Made by a program: the position numbers and the translations under genes. From the NCBI GenBank assembly GCA_017504965.1, contig JAFVQD010000020.1:62001-126000 (forward strand): DNA of 64,000 nt, written 5' to 3'. This stretch comes from Bacteroidales bacterium. GTDB taxonomy: Bacteria; Bacteroidota; Bacteroidia; Bacteroidales; UBA932. This document shows positions 56,701 to 64,000 of this stretch, one piece after another. Positions within the stretch are counted from its first letter, which is position 1, and every line of letters starts with the position of its first letter. The notes under the pieces were generated by a model. The model ran no database searches, had not been told where the DNA came from, and saw nothing but the letters and a program-made list of their open reading frames with translations.

Positions 56701-56940
56701 CTCAATAGGATAGTATCCTATATAAACAAACTGAAGGACAGCATTGGCAGGTACTGATATAACGTATTTACCGTCTACATCAGTAGAAACACCTGTCTGA
56801 GTCCCTTTAACTACGATAGATGCTCCGATAAGTGGAGATCCATCAGTGGCGTCGGTAACTGTACCGGTCACCTGGACATTTTGTGCTATAGCAGCAAATG
56901 ATAGTAATGCAGCAATAGCAACTAGAATCAATTTCTTCAT
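53743..56940 (-). CDS. SusC/RagA family TonB-linked outer membrane transporter
   Basis: A TonB-dependent barrel of 1065 residues importing oligomers or peptides bound by its SusD partner. It has a signal peptide (1-19), a CarboxypepD-regulatory-like N-terminal domain (about 22-100, VTGTVTDATDGSPLIGASI), a TonB-box-like ETIVVAYGTAKKG, a plug domain (about 115-235, with VLKDAAASALYGSRAANGVI), and a barrel ending GRTYTFGIELSF. There is no STN or FecR-interaction domain, so an anti-sigma system is not expected. Confidence 0.95.
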   Translation of the reverse strand: MKKLILVAIAALLSFAAIAQNVQVTGTVTDATDGSPLIGASIVVKGTQTGVSTDVDGKYVISVPANAVLQFVYIGYYPIEIPVNGRETVDVSLTPEAESLEETIVVAYGTAKKGTYTGAASVVKQDAIKDVPSLSFESAMNGKVAGMQITTSSGQAGSAPSIRIRGIGSMNASNEPLYVIDGVPATSGSGQMGDYIYTSNSVMNSINPNDIESITVLKDAAASALYGSRAANGVILVTTKKGKSGKPSVTFRASVGITPSWATDNYEVAGVQENINMLYMVLWDANKGKGVDYTNLSTLSDEKASAASLKSLNSKFNKHGYKLTTATPGLYENVIISSYDDEAAKAGRTPGNYFDWEDAYFRTGVYQTYDLAVSGGKDNTTYYTSLAYTKDKGRTMTNEFARIAGRVSVNQKVGNWLDFSTNVNLAHTNKIGFNDTRNLGANYYLQTRNLLWGFYYPYDYKTNDPWTARYGSYAYNQVYYKDTWDNYSKNLKISVNETVNIKFADWLNLRTVFSYDDTRIRDHVYYSADHYNWTGEHGHVTEMLTNYQTLVSSTTLNFNKTFADKHTVGILAGFEAEKNVTDFVRASGDNLPVGSLQTVATAGVLDANAYWWGNSIMSILSRAEYNYDNKYYLSGSYRRDGSSRLGPDTRWGNFWSVAASWRIDHEDFMKSQDVISALKLRASYGVNGTLPSSNYGWRSLAAYSYQYQGEPGGALANAADANLSWETSYTANVALEFGFFDDRLRGSVEWFNRDSKDLLQSVPISYITGFSSTLKNVGEINNKGIEFELSGDIIKNTDFRWSAGINGSHIDSKVTELYGGQDIIWSDPTGGDSRAQFIYREGESTLAFYGREWAGVDPENGQNLWFVNEKEDENIQEDKMVDGRKAVYDYGDANEVIIGDAHAALFGGFNTDLEWKGLTVGLNFTYKIGGNLYDGAAKDVADDGYYWERTRSQFYFDQMWRADNRKDGTLPRLSGEDWTDAMRNSTRWLYDASYLRLSTVSVGYTLPSDVVKKMKLKNARVYFNGGNLLTFSKYKNADPVVNEYGTRGWETPVGRTYTFGIELSF

Positions 56941-57024
56941 AGATAGATTTTGATTGTGGTTAATAATATTTTTAATTGGTTTTTAGTTTCAGTAGTATCT
57001 TTCTTACACTAGGAAAGATTTAAA

Positions 57025-57055
57025 CAAAAATAAATAAAATAAAACTAAAATGAAA
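57025..57055 (-). promoter_or_regulatory. Candidate promoter of the susCD-like pair
   Basis: On the minus strand TATTTTTG (57032-57025) is preceded 19 bases upstream by TTTC (57055-57052), one base away from the -33 consensus. It gives a leader of about 80 bases before the susC-like start. Confidence 0.5.
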
Positions 57056-57096
57056 GTGAATTGTTAAAAAAGTGTCAATTTTTGTAAAATATATGC

Positions 57097-57129
57097 AAAA
57101 AAGGGATAACCAGAGGTCATCCCTTTTTT
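57097..57129 (-). terminator. Terminator after nifJ
   Basis: AAAAAAGGGAT at 57097-57107 pairs with ATCCCTTTTTT at 57119-57129, with a further AC-GT pair, around an AGAG-type loop; the T tract follows for minus-strand transcripts. It separates nifJ from the susC-like gene. Confidence 0.85.
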
Positions 57130-57151
57130 CGATTGGTTAAGAAAACGTCTC

Positions 57152-60100
57152 TTATAGAGCCAATTTCTTGTATGAGTTGTAGCGTAGTTTAGCGTACTCT
57201 TCAGTTCTTGCGAATAGTTCTTCTGCCTCAGCAGGGAACATCTTGGTAAGTGAGCTGTAACGTACCTCACCTTTGATGAAGTCCTGGAATTTGCTCCAGT
57301 CTGGCTCTTTGCTGTCAAGGGTGAAAGGATTCTTACCTTCGTCAGCAAGTGCAGGGTTGAATCTGTATAGATGCCAGTAACCGCACTCTACAGCCAGTTT
57401 CTCTTCGTATTGGCTCTTACCCATACCATTTCTCAAACCGTGGTTGATACAAGGTGCGTAAGCGATGATCAAAGATGGTCCATCATAAGCCTCTGCCTCT
57501 TTAAGGGCGTTAAGGAACTGTGCCTGGCTTGAGCCCATAGCCACTTGTGCTACATATACATAACCATAGCTCATAGCCATCATACCAAGGTCTTTCTTGC
57601 GTACTTTCTTACCTGAGGTAGCAAATTTGGCAACAGCACCTGCAGGGGTAGATTTTGATGACTGTCCACCTGTGTTAGAGTAAACCTCGGTATCAAGAAC
57701 CATTACGTTTACATTTTCACCAGATGCCAATACGTGGTCAAGTCCACCGTATCCGATATCGTATGACCAACCGTCACCACCGAAGATCCATTGGCTGCGT
57801 GCTGCGATGTAGTCTTTAACCTCAAGAAGGGCTTTGCAGGTGTCGCATCCGCAAGCTTCCATCATAGGAACCAATGCATCTGCCACTTCGCGAGTGATAG
57901 CGGCATTTGATCTGTTCTCAAGCCATTTTGCGAATAGCTCTTTCATCTCTGATGAGCATTGAGGACACTCAAGACCCTCTTTCATAAGTTTGGCAACAGT
58001 GTTACGGATAGTCTCTGTACCCACTTTCATACCAAGACCGAACTCAGCATTGTCTTCGAACAATGAGTTAGCCCAAGCTGGACCTCTGCCATTCTTGTCA
58101 GTGCAGTAAGGTGATGAAGGGAATGAACCTGAGTAGATAGATGAACATCCTGTAGCGTTTGCTACCATCATTCTGTCACCGAACAGCTGTGAGATGGCTT
58201 TCAGGTAAGGTGTCTCACCACAGCCTGCGCAAGCGCCAGAGTACTCAAATAGAGGCTGTGCAAACTGAGAGTTCTTAACGTTTTGAGCTTTAGGAGCTAC
58301 GGTATCTTTATAACCAACTTGTGTGTGCATGTAGTCGAATACAGGCTGCTGGTCAAGCTGGCTCTCAAGTGAAGTCATTACAAGTGCTTTCTCTTTAGCA
58401 GGACATACATCGGCACAGTTGCCGCAGCCTGTACAGTCCATTACAGATACTTGCATAGTGAAATTGTACTCTTTGAATACTGCGTTACCTTTCTTGCTCT
58501 TCACACCTGCAGGAGCTTTGGCAAGCTCTTCATCTGTGCTGAGGAATGGACGGATAGCAGCGTGAGGACATACGAATGCACACTGGTTACACTGGATACA
58601 GTTTTCAGACATCCAAGTAGGTACGTGAGTAGCAGCACCACGTTTTTCGTAAGCAGCTGTACCTGCAGGGATAGTACCGTCAGCGTATTCACCGGTAAAT
58701 GCACTTACAGGGATATCATAACCGTTCTGAGCGTTTACTACGTCAGCTACGTTGCGTACCCATTCTGGTGCAAGACGGTCAAAGCTTGAAGGGGTGAACT
58801 TAGAGTGAAGGTTCTTCCACTCTACAGGAACCTCTACAAGTTCGTATTCTGCACCTCTGTCTACTGCAGCGTAGTTCATATTTACGATCTTCTCACCTTT
58901 CTTGCCGTAAGATTTGTCGATAGCTTTCTTCATCAATGCTACAGCCTGCTCGTAAGGGATGATCCCTGTAATTTTGAAGAATGCTGACTGAAGGATAGTG
59001 TTGGTTCTGTTTCCAAGTCCGATCTCTTCAGCGATCTTAGTAGCGTTGATAACATACATCTTGATGTCGTTCTGTGCTACTACCTGTTTGATATAGTCAG
59101 GAAGTCTCTTAGCGGTCTCTTCTGCGCTCCAAAGGCTGTTCAGAAGGAATGTACCACCTCTCTTGATACCTTTGAGAACATCATATTTGCGTAGGTATGA
59201 ATATACGTGGCAAGCTACGAAGTCAGGGGTAGAAACCAGATAAGGTGAAGTGATAGGCTCGTCACCGAATCTCAAGTGTGAGCAAGTGTATCCACCCGAT
59301 TTCTTAGAATCGTAGTCAAAGTATGCCTGGCAATATTTGTCTGTATTGTCACCGATGATCTTGATGGTGTTCTTGTTGGCACCTACTGTACCGTCTGAAC
59401 CAAGACCATAGAATTTAAGTTCGTAAGTACCTTTTTTAGCCAATGAGATCTCCTCTTTAGCAGGTAGAGACTTGAAGGTTACGTCATCTACGATACCGAT
59501 AGTGAAGTCGGTCTTAGGCTGTTTAGCTTTAAGGTTCTCAAATACTGAGATAATCTGTGCAGGGGTGGTGTCTTTAGATGAAAGACCATAGCGGCCACCT
59601 ACGATAAGAGGCATATCGCCACCTCTCTCTGCAAGAACTGCTTTGATATCGAGATATAGAGGTTCTCCTACTGAGCCAGGCTCTTTAGTGCGGTCAAGAA
59701 CAGCTATTCTCTTCACACTCTTAGGAAGAACTCTCAAGAAATATTTAGCTGAGAATGGTCTGTAGAGACGAACATTGATAACACCCACTTTCTCACCTTG
59801 TGACATAAGTTTGTCGACAACCTCTTTGATGGTCTCGGTAACAGAACCCATAGCGATGATGATGTTCTTGGCGTTAGGATCACCATAGTAGTCGAAAGGT
59901 AGATAGTGACGGCCGGTAAGTTCAGAGATCTCACCCATATAGCGTGCTACGATATCTGGAACAGATGTGTAGTAAGGGTTAGAGGCCTCGCGAGCCTGGA
60001 AGTATACGTCAGGGTTCTGAGCGGTACCACGGGTCACAGGTTTGTTAGGGTTAAGGGCTCTCTCGCGGAATTTGGCAAGTGATTTCTCGCTTACCATCTT

Positions 60101-60682
60101 CTTAAGATCTTCAGGATCGAGAAGCTCGATCTTCTGAATCTCGTGTGAAGTACGGAAACCATCGAAGAAGTGAACGAAAGGAATGCTTGATTTGATGGTA
60201 GAAAGGTGTGCTACTGCACCAAGGTCCATAGCTTCCTGAACACTTGAAGATGCAAGCATAGCAAAACCTGTCTGGCGGCAAGCCATTACGTCCTGGTGGT
60301 CACCGAAAATAGAAAGAGCCTGTGCTGCGAGTGCACGAGCTGAAACGTGGAATACCGTAGGAAGCATCTCTCCTGCGATTTTGTACATATTCGGGATCAT
60401 AAGGAGCAATCCTTGTGATGCGGTGAAAGTGGTGGTAAGGGCACCGGCCTGAAGTGAACCGTGTACAGCACCTGCTGCACCTCCTTCACTCTGCATCTCG
60501 GTAACTTTTACAGTCTGACCGAAGATGTTTTTCTTTCCGAAAGCAGCCCATTCATCAACAAGCTCAGCCATAGTTGAAGAAGGGGTGATAGGGTAGATGG
60601 CGGCATGTTCGCTGAACATATATGCAGCATAAGCCGCCGCATAATTGCCATCGCAGGTAATAAATGTCTTCTCTTTAGCCAT
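57152..60682 (-). CDS. nifJ: Pyruvate:ferredoxin (flavodoxin) oxidoreductase, single-chain
   Basis: The enzyme cleaves pyruvate with CoA to acetyl-CoA and CO2 and reduces ferredoxin. The 1176-residue chain has the pyrimidine-binding N-terminal domain (YAAYMFSEHAAIYPITPSS), the CoA-binding part, two [4Fe-4S] motifs CIQCNQCAFVCP (about 692) and CTGCGNCADVCP (about 748), the proximal cluster cysteines in GACAGCGETPYLK, and the TPP-binding GDGWSYDIGYGGLD (about 970). Length is standard. The reduced ferredoxin can be oxidised by the Rnf complex at 12025-17094. Confidence 0.96.
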   Translation of the reverse strand: MAKEKTFITCDGNYAAAYAAYMFSEHAAIYPITPSSTMAELVDEWAAFGKKNIFGQTVKVTEMQSEGGAAGAVHGSLQAGALTTTFTASQGLLLMIPNMYKIAGEMLPTVFHVSARALAAQALSIFGDHQDVMACRQTGFAMLASSSVQEAMDLGAVAHLSTIKSSIPFVHFFDGFRTSHEIQKIELLDPEDLKKMVSEKSLAKFRERALNPNKPVTRGTAQNPDVYFQAREASNPYYTSVPDIVARYMGEISELTGRHYLPFDYYGDPNAKNIIIAMGSVTETIKEVVDKLMSQGEKVGVINVRLYRPFSAKYFLRVLPKSVKRIAVLDRTKEPGSVGEPLYLDIKAVLAERGGDMPLIVGGRYGLSSKDTTPAQIISVFENLKAKQPKTDFTIGIVDDVTFKSLPAKEEISLAKKGTYELKFYGLGSDGTVGANKNTIKIIGDNTDKYCQAYFDYDSKKSGGYTCSHLRFGDEPITSPYLVSTPDFVACHVYSYLRKYDVLKGIKRGGTFLLNSLWSAEETAKRLPDYIKQVVAQNDIKMYVINATKIAEEIGLGNRTNTILQSAFFKITGIIPYEQAVALMKKAIDKSYGKKGEKIVNMNYAAVDRGAEYELVEVPVEWKNLHSKFTPSSFDRLAPEWVRNVADVVNAQNGYDIPVSAFTGEYADGTIPAGTAAYEKRGAATHVPTWMSENCIQCNQCAFVCPHAAIRPFLSTDEELAKAPAGVKSKKGNAVFKEYNFTMQVSVMDCTGCGNCADVCPAKEKALVMTSLESQLDQQPVFDYMHTQVGYKDTVAPKAQNVKNSQFAQPLFEYSGACAGCGETPYLKAISQLFGDRMMVANATGCSSIYSGSFPSSPYCTDKNGRGPAWANSLFEDNAEFGLGMKVGTETIRNTVAKLMKEGLECPQCSSEMKELFAKWLENRSNAAITREVADALVPMMEACGCDTCKALLEVKDYIAARSQWIFGGDGWSYDIGYGGLDHVLASGENVNVMVLDTEVYSNTGGQSSKSTPAGAVAKFATSGKKVRKKDLGMMAMSYGYVYVAQVAMGSSQAQFLNALKEAEAYDGPSLIIAYAPCINHGLRNGMGKSQYEEKLAVECGYWHLYRFNPALADEGKNPFTLDSKEPDWSKFQDFIKGEVRYSSLTKMFPAEAEELFARTEEYAKLRYNSYKKLAL

Positions 60683-60734
60683 TATATTTTCGTATTAAAT
60701 TTGAATTTTGAAATGATTCGTGTACAATATCGGG

Positions 60735-60742
60735 CAAAGGTA
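60735..60742 (-). promoter_or_regulatory. Candidate -7 element for nifJ
   Basis: The minus strand reads TACCTTTG, a match to TAnnTTTG, about 50 bases before nifJ. The -33 region falls inside the 3' end of fabD and has no clear TTTG. Confidence 0.5.
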
Positions 60743-60754
60743 CATAAAAAACAA

Positions 60755-61615
60755 TTAAAAAACCGCTTCTGGGTTACATTTTTTTATCAATCCCTCCAAA
60801 ACGCTTCCAGGGCCCAATTCGGCGAAGATTTTGGCTCCATCCTGACACATATTTTTTACGGTTTGGGTCCACTTGACTGGGGAGGTGAGCTGCTTCAGAA
60901 GATTCTCTTTGATTTCAGCAGCGGATGTGTGGGGGAGGGCATCCACATTCTGGTATACAGGGCATACAGGGGTGTGGAACTCGGTCTGCTCTATGGCCTG
61001 GGTCAATTCCTGACGGGCAGGCTCCATCAGCGGAGAGTGGAAAGCTCCACCTACCGGTAGTGGCAGGGCCCTTTTGGCACCCGCCTCTTTCATTGCCTTG
61101 CAGGCATCTTTGATAGTCTCTGCAGGGCCGGAGATGACCAATTGCCCAGGGCAATTGTAATTCGCGGGGACTACCCCCTCGAACCTTTTGCAGACCTCCT
61201 CTACCATCTCATCCTCGAGACCCAGGACGGCGGCCATAGTGGATGGGGTGAGCTCACAGGCACGCTGCATTGCCATTGCGCGAGCATAAACAAGTTTGAG
61301 ACCGTCCTCAAAATCGATGGCCCCTGCGGCAACGAGTGCAGAAAACTCTCCGAGTGAGTGCCCTGCTACCATATCAGGTTTGAAATCCTCTATGGTCAAT
61401 GCCTCTGCTACAGAGTGGAGAAATACTGCCGGTTGGGTGACTTTGGTTTGTTTGAGATCCTCTGAGGAGCCCTCAAACATTATATCGGTGATTCTGAAGC
61501 CAAGGATAGTGTTTGCCCTTTCGAACAGCTCCTTCACCTTAGGATTCGAATCGTACAGATCCTTCCCCATTCCGGTGAATTGGGAGCCTTGGCCGGGAAA
61601 AACGTATGCTTTCAT
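60755..61615 (-). CDS. fabD: Malonyl-CoA:ACP transacylase
   Basis: FabD loads malonyl groups on acyl carrier protein for fatty acid synthesis. The 286-residue protein has GQGSQ (8-12), the nucleophile motif GHSLGE with Ser about 89, and the catalytic His in GAFHSPLM (about 195). It is not next to other fab genes; fabK and fabG are 8.6 kb away on the other strand. Length is slightly short but normal for the family. Confidence 0.93.
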   Translation of the reverse strand: MKAYVFPGQGSQFTGMGKDLYDSNPKVKELFERANTILGFRITDIMFEGSSEDLKQTKVTQPAVFLHSVAEALTIEDFKPDMVAGHSLGEFSALVAAGAIDFEDGLKLVYARAMAMQRACELTPSTMAAVLGLEDEMVEEVCKRFEGVVPANYNCPGQLVISGPAETIKDACKAMKEAGAKRALPLPVGGAFHSPLMEPARQELTQAIEQTEFHTPVCPVYQNVDALPHTSAAEIKENLLKQLTSPVKWTQTVKNMCQDGAKIFAELGPGSVLEGLIKKCNPEAVF

Positions 61616-61641
61616 TTTTTTTCAGGTTCAGTTAAAACAAT

Positions 61642-61649
61642 TATATTTG
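61642..61649 (+). promoter_or_regulatory. Candidate -7 element for tRNA-Arg
   Basis: TATATTTG lies 20 bases before the tRNA 5' end and matches the Bacteroidetes -7 box. A -33 box is not clear. Confidence 0.5.
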
Positions 61650-61668
61650 CGGACGCTATTGCTGCGAT

Positions 61669-61740
61669 GCGCCCGTAGTTTAATGGATAGAATTGAAGAT
61701 TCCGGTTCTTTAGGTTGGGGTTCGATTCCCCACGGGCGTA
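61669..61740 (+). tRNA. tRNA-Arg (anticodon CCG)
   Basis: A 72-nucleotide cloverleaf. The acceptor GCGCCCG pairs with CGGGCGT (G-U at the first pair), the anticodon stem GAAGA pairs with TCTTT around the loop TTCCGGT (anticodon CCG, reading CGG), and the T arm is TGGGG-TTCGATT-CCCCA. The discriminator base is A, and CCA is not encoded. It stands between fabD and the DUF308 gene, both on the other strand. Confidence 0.93.
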
Positions 61741-61747
61741 CTAACCT

Positions 61748-62350
61748 TTATTCGACCTCTTCGTACTTGACATCTTCGATCAAGTCACTCTCCTTCTCTT
61801 TCGAAGCGGTAAAATCCCTGTAGATTTTGCGGATCTTCTTTGTCGACAGGAACTCTGTAATGGCATAGACCAGCAGAGATATTCCGAAGAAGATAAAAAG
61901 CCACTCGATAGTGCTGAAAGGGTTGAAGAAGATAACGATACCGCAGGCGGTAGTGATGACAGGACCAAGAAACAGCGATACAGGGGCTTTGGTCTCCCGT
62001 CTGACAGAGATGAGATTTGCCACTTCACTCACCCCCACGATAAGGAGTATCGCACCGAACAGGAACATTATGATTCCTGCGAAGAATGTAGGGAAGATAA
62101 CCAGTATCAGACCGAAAACCAAGCTCGCTATCCCATTGAGGGAGAGGAGGGAGCGGTTCTGACCCTCTTCTGGTTTCTTAGAGAAAATCAGTGATACTGC
62201 GCCGAGAAGCATAAGAACTGCACCTATTACTATGATGATGGTCCTTACAGCGGTGCCTGGCCAAATGATAAGTACGATGCCCAATATAGCGGCCAGAATA
62301 GCTCTGGAATAACCGTAAGAACGGTCAAAAAACATTAAAAATGATTTCAT
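61748..62350 (-). CDS. HdeD/DUF308 family membrane protein
   Basis: A 200-residue protein with about six transmembrane helices in paired repeats (AAILGIVLIIWPGTAVRTII, VFGLILVIFPTFFAGIIMFL) and a charged cytoplasmic tail ending LIEDVKYEEVE. This matches the DUF308 repeat of HdeD, linked to acid resistance in E. coli. In other bacteria the function is not known. It stands alone, 8 bases from the tRNA gene on the other strand. Confidence 0.8.
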   Translation of the reverse strand: MKSFLMFFDRSYGYSRAILAAILGIVLIIWPGTAVRTIIIVIGAVLMLLGAVSLIFSKKPEEGQNRSLLSLNGIASLVFGLILVIFPTFFAGIIMFLFGAILLIVGVSEVANLISVRRETKAPVSLFLGPVITTACGIVIFFNPFSTIEWLFIFFGISLLVYAITEFLSTKKIRKIYRDFTASKEKESDLIEDVKYEEVE

Positions 62351-62429
62351 ATGTATTCAAAAATTAATCGGTGAATGTATAAACTGCCTAACGCAATTCT
62401 CAAGCCAAGGTAAGAATAATTTTTGGAAT

Positions 62430-63653
62430 TTATACTTTAAGTTTGATATTGACCTTTCCCAGAAGGTGGGTGGTCCATACGCAGAGGAGTGCAAATCCTA
62501 TGCAGGTGAGTATCCCGAGGATGCCGCTATTGCACCACTCGGGACGGGTGGTGGAGAGTCCCAGGATATTCAGGGTGCAATGCCAAAGGTAGGGGACCAT
62601 ATAGCAGGTGAGGGTCGCAGTGCCTGCAGCCTTGATGATATTGAACCAACTCTCTTTTCCATATTGGACAGCCCAGGAGATAAGTCCGTACATCCCTACT
62701 GCTGCCGCAATGGAGTAGAATACCCACGGGATGGTGGCCTGTATCTTGTTCACGATCCAGAACTGGTTGGAAATCAAGCCGAGAAGGATAAATCCAATGG
62801 TGAATCCTGCTGCTGCAAGTCCCCTACTGCGACCGCTCCAGCCTCTGCTTTTGACATCTGCCACAGAGAGAATGACACCACCCATAGTGAGGGCGCAGTG
62901 GGCACCTGTGTCAATATGTATTGCCCCTGCAAAAGCATAGAGAGCGTGGTCTGCAGGGAGGTTGAGTATCGGGTGATCGAGTGGGATGAAATTGCACCTG
63001 AGCATACACCACAGGACGAAAAATCCCCAGATCGGGATCAATATATTGAGCCTGTCTCTGACGAAATAGTATATGAATGCGCAGACCAGATAGGTCCAGC
63101 CGATGATTCCGAGGATTCCCCACCATTTGGGCCTGAGCATATTGCCCCCCTTGTCGAGGAATATGATTCCGAGGAGGATCAGAAGAGCTATGCCGAGCCA
63201 TTTGAGACCCTTATAAATAAGGGCCTTTCTGCTGCTCTGGGTCTTGGGGTAGGTGTTCCAGATGAGGATGAATGATATGACCAGGAGGAGTTTGTATACG
63301 GGGGAGCAGATCCCCACTTCCGGAGAAATACCACCCTCGGTGTTGACGAGAAATACTCCCATAATGAGCAGTGCAAGTGTTCTGCTGAGGATGTGCCCTG
63401 CCACCTGCTGCCCGCTTTTCCCTTTGGAGAAAGAGCTCTCCAGGGCGTAGGGGATGGACATACCTACCACGAACAGAAAACAGGGGAATACTACATCAGA
63501 GAGACCGAAATAGTCCTCTGTCATCCCTGCGTGCCCCATCCATTTGGGATATGCTACATTCCATAAATCATTTACGAAGACCATTAAGGTCATAGTTAAA
63601 GCCCTCAATATATCTATGGCTTGATTTCTCTTGAAGAAAGTAGTGTCTGTCAT
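62430..63653 (-). CDS. DUF5009/heparan-alpha-glucosaminide N-acetyltransferase-like membrane protein
   Basis: A 407-residue polytopic protein (about ten helices) beginning MTDTTFFKRNQAIDILRALTM, with R-A-I/L-D-I-LRA-type first-helix motif and VVFPCFLFVVGMSIPYAL, typical of the transmembrane acetyltransferase (HGSNAT-like/YeiB-type) group in Bacteroidetes. Such proteins are thought to move acetyl groups across the membrane to glycans. The start at 63653 was preferred to one 24 bases upstream. It diverges from the gltS-like gene. Confidence 0.8.
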   Translation of the reverse strand: MTDTTFFKRNQAIDILRALTMTLMVFVNDLWNVAYPKWMGHAGMTEDYFGLSDVVFPCFLFVVGMSIPYALESSFSKGKSGQQVAGHILSRTLALLIMGVFLVNTEGGISPEVGICSPVYKLLLVISFILIWNTYPKTQSSRKALIYKGLKWLGIALLILLGIIFLDKGGNMLRPKWWGILGIIGWTYLVCAFIYYFVRDRLNILIPIWGFFVLWCMLRCNFIPLDHPILNLPADHALYAFAGAIHIDTGAHCALTMGGVILSVADVKSRGWSGRSRGLAAAGFTIGFILLGLISNQFWIVNKIQATIPWVFYSIAAAVGMYGLISWAVQYGKESWFNIIKAAGTATLTCYMVPYLWHCTLNILGLSTTRPEWCNSGILGILTCIGFALLCVWTTHLLGKVNIKLKV

Positions 63654-63703
63654 CGTGCTATTAAAAAATCCATACAATAATAGCGATTTTCATCGGATAA
63701 TGT

Positions 63704-63711
63704 TATTTTTG
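63704..63711 (+). promoter_or_regulatory. Candidate -7 element before the gltS-like gene
   Basis: TATTTTTG matches the -7 consensus, 31 bases before the ATG. No convincing -33 TTTG is at the right distance. Confidence 0.45.
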
Positions 63712-63741
63712 TAGGCATAATCTTAAAAATATATCAGAACT

Positions 63742-64000
63742 ATGGAAGCTTTTACCCCCTGGACACTATTTGTGGATGTAGGTATTGTGGCTGCACTTTT
63801 ACTGGTCGGTAAGCTGATCAGAGTGAAAGTGAAGGCCATTCAGAAGATGTTTATCCCACCAAGCCTCATAGCGGGTTTTCTGGGTTTGCTGTTGGGTCCG
63901 GAGGGGCTTGACTGGCTCCCGTTCTCAGGGCAGTTAGGTACTTATGCAGGTATCCTTATTGCACTTGTGTTTGCTTGTCTCCCATTTACCTCGGCTAAAG
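63742..64000 (+). CDS. GltS-type sodium/glutamate symporter, N-terminal part (cut by window edge)
   Basis: The first 86 residues of an integral membrane carrier. The frame starts MEAFTPWTLFVDVGIVAALL and contains the GltS-like segment IQKMFIPPSLIAGFLGLLLGP, then the second helix region. The frame is open to the window end. It fits a glutamate importer or exporter, sensible next to a histidine-to-glutamate pathway elsewhere in the window, but only the N terminus can be judged. Confidence 0.7.
   Translation, partial: MEAFTPWTLFVDVGIVAALLLVGKLIRVKVKAIQKMFIPPSLIAGFLGLLLGPEGLDWLPFSGQLGTYAGILIALVFACLPFTSAK

Noticed and set aside
61669..61740. Attachment site of an integrated element at the tRNA gene
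   Set aside because: No integrase gene and no repeat of the tRNA 3' end was seen within the window.

Overview
The window looks like chromosomal DNA from an anaerobic member of the Bacteroidales (phylum Bacteroidota). The evidence is a SusC/SusD pair, promoters of the TTTG-N19-TAnnTTTG type, lipoproteins with SC or GC lipoboxes, a complete Rnf complex, a single-chain pyruvate:ferredoxin oxidoreductase, a bifunctional FtcD for histidine breakdown, and almost no Shine-Dalgarno sites. I cannot assign a genus from sequence alone.

Layout. 1-6049 (minus): alaS, an LptF/LptG permease, fmt, thiamine pyrophosphokinase and the start of tgt, tightly packed. 6148-11590 (plus): two paralogous membrane-anchored M23 peptidases, a MerR-type regulator, a Nif3-like protein, a zinc-ribbon coiled-coil protein, a terminator, then dnaB. 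11596-17378 (plus): an RseC-like gene and rnfBCDGEA, closed by a small TPR protein gene and a terminator. 17379-19237: a sparsely coding island with a REP-associated (Y1/HUH) transposase gene lying between two directly repeated, roughly 145-bp elements that can each fold into a cloverleaf. 19238-21185: glyA diverging from a SpoU/TrmH-type methyltransferase. 21236-29228: a surface locus with a 974-residue coiled-coil lipoprotein, a beta-barrel protein, two tandem paralogous lipoproteins (leucine-rich-like repeats, EF-hand-like loop), and a 46-residue small protein whose relic lies in front of the first paralog.

29293-40989: a YgjP-type metallopeptidase, rpsO-pnp, two secreted proteins of unknown function sharing an N-terminal domain, a TIGR01212-type radical SAM protein with a YhcH-like protein, an NlpC/P60 lipoprotein with a Tat-exported dipeptide epimerase, a small conserved gene, and guaB. 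40997-45283: an envelope-biogenesis operon (PpiC-like lipoprotein, SurA-like chaperone, OstA/LptA-like protein). 45288-52165: hutH, hutI, a metallo-beta-lactamase-fold hydrolase and ftcD, followed by fabK and fabG. 52235-56940 (minus): susD-like and susC-like genes. 57152-62350 (minus, with one tRNA on plus): nifJ, fabD, tRNA-Arg(CCG) and a DUF308/HdeD-like membrane protein. 62430-64000: a DUF5009/acyltransferase-type membrane protein and the start of a GltS-type glutamate symporter.

How the genes fit together. NifJ generates reduced ferredoxin and Rnf couples ferredoxin oxidation to NAD+ reduction and ion pumping. The hut/ftcD genes turn histidine into glutamate and one-carbon units, which connect to GlyA and Fmt. 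Envelope genes (LptF/G, SurA, OstA, M23, NlpC/P60, epimerase) and surface lipoproteins make up much of the rest. The most unusual structures are the transposase with its cloverleaf repeats and the coiled-coil/leucine-rich lipoprotein locus.
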